27,427 nucleotides of DNA from Pelargonium nanum (Eukaryota; Streptophyta; Magnoliopsida; Geraniales; Geraniaceae): contig JAYMTF010000999.1 of the NCBI GenBank assembly GCA_036897485.1, positions 1 through 27,427 on the forward strand, in the 5' to 3' direction. Below the pieces are notes generated by a model. The model saw only the letters and a program-made list of their open reading frames with translations, searched no databases and was not told where the DNA came from. This document shows, in pieces, positions 15,467 to 24,330 of this stretch (positions within the stretch are counted from its first letter, which is position 1; each line of letters opens with the position of its first letter). The translations under genes were made by a program, and so were the position numbers.

Positions 15467-15917
15467 TAGGATATGTCTAAACCAACGAGGAAAAGTCATT
15501 TTCGGGGAGACGTTGAAGTCCTCGAGAAGAGTATACCGGGGCTTGGAAATGTATCGAAGTCTCTCTACCACTACAAGTATGTAAAACTCTAGAGGTCTCT
15601 GTGCACATCAGTGAGTGCTGCTGAGGAGAAGCTGGTTGTGACTGACTGTATATTCATAGGGGTGTTGAGCTATGACTTCAAGCTCATATATTTGTTTATT
15701 GAATTGCACTTTCCCTCTCACAGAAAGCTACATTCAATGATTGTTGTACAATTAAGTTTCTGAGGTCATCAATAATGTCAACCAATATGTATAATTTTCT
15801 CTTCACAAATAAAAATATAGATGATTGGAAATCAAATAATCTCTCTGAATGTATGATTATTTGTCTTTCAAGACATGTTTGTCATTTGAAGAAATTCAAA
15901 TAGTAATTTTAATTTAA

Positions 15918-16103
15918 GGGAGTGGCGCAGTTGGCTACACATGTTGCGTGAGAGGGAAGAGCATTTGCTTTTGATCTCCGCTCAACACATCTTTGAAAAA
16001 AAGATGCGATTTAACTGTGACTTACACTCGAATGAGAATTAGTTTGAATGACTTAAAAAGTGTCAATCGCGCCAGTTAGGAATCCTGTGGTTTAGATTGA
16101 AAG
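15918..16103 (+). mobile_element. tRNA-derived SINE, copy 1 (with A-box head)
   Basis: The left part reads gtggcgcagttggcta, a good tRNA-type A box, followed 40-50 bases later by ttgatctcc, a degenerate B box. From 15943 on, it aligns with the copy at 26108-26290 through shared blocks: tgcgtgag, ggaagagc, ccgctcaacaca, tttaactgtga, ctcga-gagaatt, gacttaaa and tgtcaa-cgc. Two dispersed copies with internal Pol III promoter words indicate a SINE family. The right end near gattgaaa is approximate and I could not see a target-site duplication. Confidence 0.7.
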
Positions 16104-16124
16104 AGAACAGTAATTTCATTGAGA

Positions 16125-16153
16125 TGGGCTTGAGGCCCATAAGAAAAAGCCCA
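16125..16153. promoter_or_regulatory. Cluster of three site II (TGGGCY) elements, IMP1 promoter
   Basis: TGGGCT at 16125-16130 and GGCCCA at 16134-16139 form an inverted pair, and AGCCCA follows at 16148-16153. Site II elements (TGGGCC/T) bind TCP factors and are typical of plant nuclear genes for mitochondrial and ribosomal proteins. They lie 145-170 bases before the IMP1 ATG, a usual position. Function is inferred from motif and place. Confidence 0.6.
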
Positions 16154-16296
16154 AATCAACTATTACCAAATGTAGTCTCTACAAGATTCTGCAGAAACAG
16201 TGAGGAACATAACTGAAGTTGAAACACAATCCATTTCCAGAGCTTACGTTGTTGGTGTTGTCAGTGAGTTCCTCAAAAACGACGACGGAGATAGGG

Positions 16297-18216
16297 ATGG
16301 TGATGAGGCACCTTCTCCGTCACATGCGACAATGGAAATCTACATCAATGGAAGCTCTAGATCGCACCGTCATCTTCGCCAATTTCCTCTGCGCCCTCCA
16401 CGTCACCTACACCTACCTCTGCTCGCCCACCATCGTCTGTCACCGTCACTCTATCAAGTATCATCCATCTTCATTCATCTTCCTCGTTCTGTCTCAATAA
16501 CCGGTTTCTTCAATCCGGTGGTTGCAGGTGTACGGTCCCAGCATGCTCCCGACCCTGAACCTGACCGGCGACGTGGTGCTCGCCGAGCACGTCTCTCCCC
16601 GGCTCGGAAATGTGGGAACCGGCGACGTGGTGCTGCTCTCATCGCCGGCCGATCCCAACAAGACCGTGACCAAGCGCATTCTGGGCATGGAGGGTGATAG
16701 GGTCACTTATGTGATGAACCCCAAGAAGAGTGATAGATGCAAAACTATTGTGGTACATGAAATTTTTGTTTTTGTTGTGCTTAGATTTGGGGAAATTGGT
16801 AGTTGGTGTCGATTTTGCTTGATGGGTGTGTCTTGGTTATTGAAATTTTGCATCTTTTTGTGTTGTTCATTGAAATGATGAACTTTTGCCCCTTTTTTTA
16901 TTGGATATCTTTTTGGAAGGAGCTGAATATAGGCTAATTTGATGGATTGGTTGGACTATAAGAACACAGGCCTTGATGTTATGAAGTTGGGAAAAATGAA
17001 AGTTGGCTTCTTTGATGGGAGTCTTTTTCTTTTAGTAATGTTCATGTTTCTGCTGCTTGATATGTAATCAGTACTTGTGGTTAAGAGTTCTTTTCTATGT
17101 GTTACCTAAGAGTTTGCTGTCATAGGTGTCTTTTAGAAAGAAGTTGAATATAGGCTAATGGTTTGTGTGGATTGGTTCAATTATGAGAAACATTGTAGTA
17201 GCATTTTACTTCATCATTTCCTTCTATCATTTGTATTAGCTGATAATGTGGATGCTTCCTGTTATGAAGTTGGGAAAAGTAAAGTTGGCTCCTTTGATGG
17301 GTGTATTTTAGTAAACAGCCTTAGGCTAGTGAAGGTTAGTTTAATGCAAAACCTGTGGTTCACTTTGTTACCCTAAAGTTGGTTTTGATTGTTGTCTTTT
17401 GGAAAGGAGCTTAATATAGGCTAATGTATAGGATTAGTTAGACTATGAGCACATTTTATAGTATCGTTTTTATTCGTAAGGACATTCATGTATCTGTTAG
17501 TAGCTAATAATTGCAAAAAAATTCTTAGTATGAAGTTCGTAAATACAAATCTAGTTTTGATTGGGTCTTATATATAGATATGTATCATGACAGCTCTAAT
17601 GTTATTTCCTCTACTAGTTCTGTTCTTCCTTGTCTTGGATAAGGATATGATTGAATTAGTGTTCCAAGCTTTTGGGAATTTGATGTGTAGGTTCCAAAGG
17701 GGCATGTTTGGATTCAAGGAGATAATATATATGCTTCCACTGATTCACGGCAATATGGTCCAGTTCCCTACGGTCTTATTAAAGGAAAAGTGTTTTTCAG
17801 AGTAAGTATTTCAAATTTTTGCAACCAGTCTGCTCTTTTTCTTTTGGCTTTGATCTATATTGTTTGTAGATTCGAAGCTGTTTTTGTCGTTGATTCTTTC
17901 CATAATCCTCTGGTAAATAAAGTTCACTTTATATTTCTTGTTCTTTCTATCTCTTGGGATTGGGAGGATTGTAGTCTGTTGAGGGCATTTTAAGACCGTG
18001 ATCTTTATTGTACGATTTTTTTTACAATATAAGTTTGTAAATATACAAGTCAATAGTTATTTGGTTACTCTAGTGACTGCATAACAAGCTGTATAAGACT
18101 GTAATATTGTGGGTGTTTTTTGTTGCTTGATAATATCTGTATTTATGTAAAGAGTGTTGATTTATCATTAGGTGTGGCCGCCTAATGGATTTGGATCATT
18201 GGGACAGTGGCAGTGA
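16297..18216 (+). CDS. IMP1: Mitochondrial inner membrane protease subunit 1
   Basis: Four exons join to 172 residues: 16297-16434, 16528-16752, 17691-17801 and 18172-18216. This S26 (signal peptidase I-like) serine protease cuts sorting signals from proteins on the intermembrane-space side of the inner membrane, working with IMP2. It shows a hydrophobic anchor (about residues 21-44), [15 protein letters not shown] with catalytic Ser51, [11 protein letters not shown] with general-base Lys95, the conserved [12 protein letters not shown] and [18 protein letters not shown], and a [11 protein letters not shown] end. Length fits Arabidopsis At1g53530 (about 168 aa, recalled). The ATG at 16297 is the first in frame; ATGs at 16303, 16324 and 16348 are alternatives. 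Exon 1 joins through a weak donor, ATC|GTCTGT, the only one I found that keeps both frame and family sequence. Intron 2 carries three repeat copies. Site II elements lie upstream. Confidence 0.92.
16911..17575. repeat. Three diverged tandem copies in IMP1 intron 2
   Basis: Copies begin near 16911, 17131 and 17397, each with tctttt(g/a)gaaaggag-t-aatataggctaat followed by gga-t-gtt--actat-ag. Copies 1 and 2 also share gttatgaagttgggaaaa, aaagttggct and tttgatggg. Spacing is 220 and 266 bases because copy 1 lacks a segment after the actataagaaca part. The array fills most of intron 2 (16753-17690) and is not coding. Confidence 0.8.
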
Positions 18217-19700
18217 AGAATATATCTTGGAGGTACAGTTGGCATTGCACGAATTTCAGTTCCGCATGTGTCCCAAGGTTTGATTAATTATTTACAACTT
18301 GCAAATGAATGCTCTTTTTGGGAGACTGCAAGTATTAAAAAAAGAAAATCTCAAACTACACCATAGCTTCTTACTCATCATCTTCCAACTCCAGTGTGAA
18401 ATATACATGTGCCATCCTCCATTCCAAGTCTCGACTTTGGATGATAAAATTATGGTACAGGTATATTTCCCTTCCACTGGTTGTTATTAGGTGGAAAAGC
18501 ACAAAGCAAGTGGTTTAGTTTTTTATTTGCCAAGTTTAAATATCAAATCTATGATCTCATGCTATATTTATATTCGATGTAGGTACTTTTAAGAATTGTG
18601 ACTCCATATCCTGAGTTGAAGTAGTTGTGGATATGGCCATAAGTTACCAAAGATCGATCCTAACAAAGTTGGGCATCTCCTCTGTTGAGTTTTCAATAAA
18701 AGGGTTGATGATCTTGTATGTGCTCGGCTGACATCTCAGGCTTAGGTGTTGTGTTGTAGGTTATTTGTATTTTTGGGAAAGCTTATGTTGATGTAAATAT
18801 GGCTTGTTATAATACTATTGTAACAGATGTATCTGAGGATTCATGTTCCTTCGAGGATGGTCATTGTAACCCATAAGGTTGTCTTGTTGGAAAACTTTCA
18901 TTTGTATTATTATTGTTTTTGATACTGCAAGAAATGACACAGTTTTATTTATCAAATTATGGTGATTTGCTTGTGCTTACATATTCTATAAAGTTGAAGG
19001 AGTATTATAGACAGACCATTTAGGCATTTGCTTGTAGGAAATGGAGTTTCTTCCACAAGAGCCTTGACTCTTACCCCTTGTTAATGGAACTCTGGCACTT
19101 CATCAAATGATGGTTTTATAAAATTTTTTGTAAAGATTCAATTCCTAGATACTTAATTCAACCCAATGGCCTTTTGATTTTTCGAGAGCGAAAAGAATTT
19201 CAGCCAAATTTTAAATAGTTGAGATACACTCGTGCCAACAAAATCGTCCCCGTTTTCACTGTACGCTGGTTTGTGAGCGCATGTTCATCACGGATTATGA
19301 TTTTATCTCATTTTATTATGTTTTAAATTTTATTTTAGTAGTTTTTTTAGTACCTGTAAAATATATTATTAAAGCATCCAGATAAATCATTTGATGGATA
19401 GACCAAACTTTGCCCACCCAACCTATAAGACTCACAAACGAAGCTATCGATTTCGCTTAAGTATGAGCAACCCAATTTATAGACCGGCTAATAAAACAAA
19501 TTTTAATATTAGAAAATCGAGAGGACTAAGGCACGGGAAACCTCTCCTCGGGTCAGTTGTGAAAATTGAGCTAATTAAAATTAATTTTAAATGCTAATAG
19601 ATAATAATAATAAATAAATCTTAAACAGTTAAATGGGGTGAATGAAATTAGGTTAGAAAAGAAGAAGGGAAGGGCAAAATAGACAATTGAGGGGTTGATG
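18217..19700. other. IMP1 3' region and intergenic DNA
   Basis: The first several hundred bases may be IMP1 3' UTR; a TCAATAAA word occurs near 18690. A short inverted repeat, ccatatcc and ggatatgg, sits near 18603-18636. From about 19140 the sequence turns AT-rich. The open frame 19391-19597 resembles no known protein. Confidence 0.5.
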
Positions 19701-19701
19701 T

Positions 19702-19714
19702 TGGGCTATAAGTA
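19702..19714 (+). promoter_or_regulatory. Site II element overlapping a TATA box
   Basis: TGGGCT (19702-19707) runs directly into a TATA-like CTATAAGTA (19706-19714). Transcription would start near 19735, where a pair of back-to-back hairpins begins. Together with the telo-box at 19805 this is the promoter style of housekeeping, ribosomal-protein and snoRNA genes in plants. No known coding gene follows. Confidence 0.5.
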
Positions 19715-19804
19715 GAAACGCAAGAAGACCGAGGATTCTCATAGCCTATGAGAGAACAGAGCGCCCTCAGGAGTTGCGGCTCTGTTCCGTTGCGGGCTTA
19801 GATC

Positions 19805-19813
19805 AAACCCTAG
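19805..19813 (+). promoter_or_regulatory. Telo-box AAACCCTAG
   Basis: The AAACCCTA telo-box is frequent near the start sites of plant translation-related and snoRNA genes and often acts with site II elements, one of which is 100 bases upstream here. It directly precedes an ATG at 19814. The motif is certain; its activity is not shown. Confidence 0.55.
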
Positions 19814-19975
19814 ATGACCCTTCTCTTTGAATCTCAGCATCGTCTTCATGTTGTTGCCGATTACAAGAAAGGTCTCATATACTGTATTTCATTCCAAATC
19901 AATCAACTCAGGCCGATCCAATGGGCTCTCGCTTTCATATCTGTGCGTGAGAGCTCTATTTCACCCGGCCGATAA
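19814..19975 (+). CDS. Hypothetical 53-residue ORF after telo-box
   Basis: An ATG directly after the telo-box opens 53 codons, starting MTLLFESQHRLHVVADYKK and ending at TAA 19973-19975. The start is well placed relative to the TATA-like box, about 78 bases after the expected transcript start. I recognise no family, signal peptide or motif. A weak donor-like AAAG|GTCTCA follows codon 19, so the first exon of a longer gene is possible, but I found no convincing later exon. Treat it as unproven. Confidence 0.2.
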   Translation: MTLLFESQHRLHVVADYKKGLIYCISFQINQLRPIQWALAFISVRESSISPGR

Positions 19976-20016
19976 CTGCTTTCATGGGGGCAGCCTCAAG
20001 GGTTTTACATGTTTTT

Positions 20017-21090
20017 ATTTTCATGTTTACATTCAGGTTACTGCCCTAAATTTCCCATATCTCAATCAATCTGTTTGTTGATGATACAATATGTAGCTTT
20101 TCTGGACCATCACTTTTCACTCTGGTAATGAGTTTTTGAAAGTTTTTTATTTAATGAATTTTTATTGTTTTGGATGAACAAGATTTGAAATTTATCATAT
20201 TGATAAGATTTGAAAGTTCTTACCAAAAGTATACAATGATCCTACATAAAGTTTAAATTTTCTTAAATTTAAAATGTAGAGATGGAAAGATTTGATTTTG
20301 TTTTTAAAAGTTCCATCTGGAAAAAAGTTAGAGATACATTTTTTTTTCAAAGGTAAGAAGAGTTGTATCACAAATGAAATTGCTATATTAAAGCTCTTAA
20401 AACATAATAAAATGGGATTTGGAATTTGGACTTTTAAATCTTAACAATGGATCAAATGAAACGTGATCTTGATTTCTCTCCTACAAACGTTCAGGACTTC
20501 GATTGGATTGGCAAGAAGGCCACCTAGTACTCTGTTCTTTATATATTAACCAAAAAATAAAAATTCTCATTTTTTAGTTAAATGTAAAAATAAATTTTGA
20601 ATACCTTATTCAACAATTGTGGTACAATATAATGAATTCTTTGTTTGAGCATTATAGAGAGAATAGAAAAGGATGTTGCAAGAGGAACCTTATAAGGATA
20701 TTTTATTTGAAGTGAACATAGCAAATCTACAACATTTTGCTCAAGATTACTAAGCTGGTACAAACAAACATCTTGTCTAACAAGCAACAAGATAGTAAAT
20801 GCCAAATCTCCGAGTGTGTTCTTTATACCAAGAATTTTAAAACTTTATCTCGATCTTAAAAACCGACAAGATAGCAACTTCAACATAGATGATAGACTTT
20901 ATATGTATATATGTGTGCGTAGAATATAACAAATAAATGTGTTCTTAGAAGTACAAGCAACAAGGCTTTTATTCTCATTCTCATATAAAAGTACTGTGTG
21001 GTGAGTGTGTTGTATATCTAGATTCTAGAGCCAAAAGAAAATTGGTGTGTAATGAGCTAGAAATCACCAGATACTAATCACTAACACTAA
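20017..21090. other. AT-rich intergenic DNA; P450 3' region at right
   Basis: No gene is recognisable. A 26-codon frame at 20445-20525 has no known relative. On the minus strand an AATAAA (tttatt on +, 20968-20973), about 120 bases beyond the P450 stop, is a plausible polyadenylation signal for that gene. Confidence 0.55.
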
Positions 21091-23431
21091 TTAGTGTTTG
21101 TGCAGAATAATTTGACAGCCATATTGAGGTTGAAGAGTAATGACAGGTGAAGGAGCATGAGCATAAGATGGAGAAAGCTCAAACCAGAAGTGCTGCAAGA
21201 TCATTGCCAGTGCTAGTTTTGCTTCTATCATAGCAAAGTTCTGTCCAATGCATATCCGTGGACCCCAACCAAATGGAAAGAATGATACTTGGTTCCTCGT
21301 TGCCTTTGAAATCCCTTCCGCGAACCTCTCTGGTTTGAACTCTTTTGCATCGTCTCCCCAAATGTCTCGATCATGGTGCACAAGTAGTGTTGGCATTGAA
21401 ATCTGCACTCCGGCTGGTATTGTCAGTTTTCCTAGTTTAGTTTCCTTCTTGACGGTTCTGATAAGCGCAACAATGGGTGGATACAACCGAAGAACCTCAT
21501 TGAGAATCATCGTTACCTGGGACAAATCGGAACAATTTGCTGTCAAAATCTTAATTACTAATTGTTGGAATGCTTGTGCTGAAAATATGAGTTATACTTA
21601 CTACTTTTAGGCGGTTTAGCCCTTCATAATCTGGTTTCTTGTCCCCGAAAAGCTGCAAAACCTCTGCCCGTGCACTTTCTTGCCAAGTCGGGTGCTGGCT
21701 CAAAAGAACCATTGTCCAAACCAGTAGAACTAATGTTGTCTCCTGTCCGGCAAAGTAAAATAGCTTACACTCGTCAATTACATCCTCAATACTCATTCCA
21801 ACGTTCTTGTCGCTGTTATGATCTTGAATTTCTTTCGTGTTGGATTCCAACAATATGCCTAGCAAGTCATCATTAGCAGCTGTTCCCGTTTTCTTTGCTT
21901 TCTCTCTTTTATTGATAATGCCCCTTAGCAGAGATTGTATTGCATTGTCAATTTCCTTCATTCTCTTGTTTATCTTTGTCGGTACAAACCTGCAAGTAAT
22001 TAAACCGTCATAGTGACAGAAAACACGAGCACGATTTAGTTAACTATAAGTTGCAATTATACCTCCATCCCGGGATGTCAGGCATCTGTATAGCTTTACT
22101 GAAGAGCACAGCTTGTTCTCTTTGGAGCTGGAATATCGTTCTCCCTTCTTCGTAACTACTACCAAATGCTGTTCGGGAAATGACATCAGCTGTCAAATTT
22201 TGAAGGTAAGGCCACGCATCAACGTCACATGATCCCTCCGCAGAAGCCAACGTCTCCCATTTGTCGATCATCTCGCTGCAGCTCAGATACATTGCAGGCA
22301 ACATATGCTGTGACAAACACCAATAGAACTAAGATGTCTACAATGATTTTGGACTACACCGAACGAATTATAAATTCAACTATGTATAGTTACTTTCAAT
22401 TTCTCTACGTGAAATGCTGGATTGATAATCTTTCTATGTTTAGCCCATTTCTCTCCCTCGTGATTCGCAAGCCCTTTTGCTAACAATTTGAGAAGTGGCT
22501 GCCTTGAAGAAAGCTTGTGAAACTCGGACAACTTAGTGAAGACCTCTCTTATGAGTTCAGGATCCATGATAATCACCCTAGGGGTCAAGCCAAACCAGAA
22601 AAAAGAATCCTTACCTACATATTCGAGATATACCAGTATAAGCCTGAATATATAGTCATTCATCACAAAAATCACTCAAATATTACAAATGAATACACGA
22701 TCATTTATTTTCTCATTATAGTGCTTAATAGAACAAGATAGAACAATTGGAACAATGTTACACATTACAAATTCAAGAAATAGCTAATCACTACAAGAAA
22801 GATAGCTAATCAGTACTACACAATTCTTGTAGTAATAAATAGGGGAAAAGTTGACATTCTAATTAATCTGCTCTGTTCTTGATTACATATTCAACCTATA
22901 ATAACAAAACTAAACATACATGGTTTTACTCATTACTGTCAATTCAAGAATCAATGACGATGATGGTTGATTCTTGACATATAGGGCTTTACTCATTACA
23001 GTCAATTCAAGAATCAAGAACCATGAATCAAGAAACAAGAAGGACATACAAGTACAGTCAACCTTGTTTTCTTGAAAAGAAACTTTCAATTTTCGGAACA
23101 AGAAAAGCAAGAAGACAAGATTAAGAAGATGATGATGGTTGATTCTTGACATACCATACTTTTGGATGTTGTGATTGAAGAATGGGAGGATGCGAGGCAC
23201 AATATCATCGGAGAGGGTGATGGGTCTTGAAAGAGCCTCTTTTCTCATGGTGGAGTTCTGTTTCATGTCTCCATACAGCAAAGTGTACGAGTTCCCGGTG
23301 AGACCTTGCTGCCGGAGGCACCTCTCCAGCTTCTTTGGCCTCAACCAAACCCAGTTCACTATTTTCAATATCCATGTTACCAAACTCACCAAAACTATAG
23401 CTCCTGCAACTGAGCTCACTGAAACCTCCAT
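21091..23431 (-). CDS. CYP72A: Cytochrome P450, CYP72A subfamily
   Basis: Five exons on the minus strand join to 518 residues, the usual length: 23431-23155, 22614-22394, 22307-22063, 21989-21602 and 21516-21091; all GT-AG and in phase. A membrane anchor spans residues about 7-30, with WLRPKKLE after it. Seen in order: [18 protein letters not shown], the oxygen-binding I-helix AGQETT (328-333), EVLR of the ExxR motif (384-387), PERF (439-442) and [10 protein letters not shown] with haem-ligand Cys466. All are intact, so it should be a functional ER-bound mono-oxygenase. CYP72A members oxidise triterpenoids, iridoids and gibberellins; the substrate cannot be told from sequence. The residue after AGQETT is Leu334, where I recall Ser in most members. 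Intron 1 holds local duplications, one including its donor. Confidence 0.94.
22920..23155. repeat. Local duplications in P450 intron 1, one spanning the splice donor
   Basis: A unit containing ttactcatta-(c/a)tgtcaattcaagaatcaa occurs at about 22925-22954 and again at 22988-23017, period 63. Separately, gatgatggttgattcttg plus acata occurs at 22959-22981 and at 23131-23153. The second of these covers the first bases of intron 1, whose donor is at 23153-23154. Read on the minus strand, the intron thus begins with a segment repeated 172 bases further in. Confidence 0.85.
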
Positions 23432-24330
23432 TTTTTTCCCCTCTTTCTTGGTTCTTTTTCTTGGTGTGCGTGAGAAAGAGAGACTTTCTAACCCACCATC
23501 GCCTTTAAGTTCAATTTTTTAAATAATTGTTTAGTTTATTCATTAGAAAATAATTATAATTTGGCGGTGGCTCCAAATAGAGCGGGTGACATCAAGGGAG
23601 ATGGTTATTCAAAATCGTTTTCTAGAGATATTAATAAATTTCAGTCATGTTGACATTTAACTTATTTCTGATAAAATTCAGATAATAATGAAGACCACTG
23701 TAGAGGACAATTTGGTCATTTTGATCATGGAAACATCAAGTCATCAAGCACTTGGGTGTTTTGAGTAGAAAGGTGAGCGGTGGGTGATAATGTGTTCCAC
23801 GTTGATGTAATATAAAGTGAAGCAGATATATATAATTAATAGTGTAAGTGAAATTGTACTAATACTGAATTACTGGTATAAAAAGTAATGAAAATGATGG
23901 TATGTAGTTAAATACTTAAATGAGTTGATATTGTCATGTAATAATGAGAATAATACTAAATTATTGGAATGCTATCCAACTATGTATTCTCATGTCTTAT
24001 AGAAAATAATCCAACCAAATATAAACAAAACAAACAAAGAAATGATGTATAATGATTTCTAAATCCTAACCAATATCTTAAACAAAATTCACCATGTAAA
24101 TAAAGTTCAACCTTAATTCAAATCTCCAAAAAAATCTCTTCAATGTCTAAAGAAATCAACTGTCCCATCCAAACCCATAAACAAACACAATCCTTTTACA
24201 ACAAAAGGAACTATAAAATTCAGTCTAGATAGCTAACTATCTTTATGATCACATTTCACAAACTGGGTTCACTCTGGGCCACAAAGCAAATACTAAAACA
24301 ACACAGCAACATTACTGAACAACAACAGCT
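23432..24330. other. P450 promoter region and F-box gene 3' region
   Basis: The bases right of 23431 should carry the P450 leader and promoter on the minus strand; a purine-rich leader is visible there, and an AT-rich block lies near 23520-23570. The part towards 24330 should contain the 3' UTR of the F-box-like gene. No other gene is seen. Confidence 0.5.

Larger units (their letters stand above)
15467..16296. other. SPS 3' region and IMP1 upstream region
   Basis: An AATAAA at 15808-15813 suits the SPS polyadenylation signal. It is followed by a SINE copy (15918-16103) and then a cluster of site II elements just before the IMP1 coding start. No protein-coding frame is credible in between. 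Confidence 0.65.
19736..20016 (+). ncRNA. Candidate short structured transcript or leader, identity unknown
   Basis: Starting about 25 bases after the TATA-like box there is a near-perfect palindrome TCTCATAG-C-CTATGAGA (19737-19753). It abuts a second hairpin whose 9-bp arms are gaacagagc (19754-19762) and gctctgttc (19779-19787). A third stem joins gctctcgc and gcgtgagagc at about 19924-19953. The first T5 run after the start is at 20012-20016, giving about 280 bases. Composition is less AT-rich than the flanks. I do not recognise the RNA. It could equally be the leader of a small gene, as an ATG follows the telo-box, or a relic of a lost gene. Confidence 0.3.

Noticed and set aside
19391..19597. 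68-codon open frame beginning MMDRPNFAHP
   Set aside because: Does not start at a supported gene context, no similarity recognised, composition like surrounding intergenic DNA.
19805..19813. Telomerase RNA template interpretation of the telo-box
   Set aside because: Only 8 bases match the telomere complement and the upstream element expected for plant telomerase RNA genes is not found at the right spacing. Kept only as a minor alternative in the findings.
20445..20528. Short ATG frame ending DFDWIGKKAT
   Set aside because: Only 26 codons; no family likeness and no supported join to the ORF at 19814.
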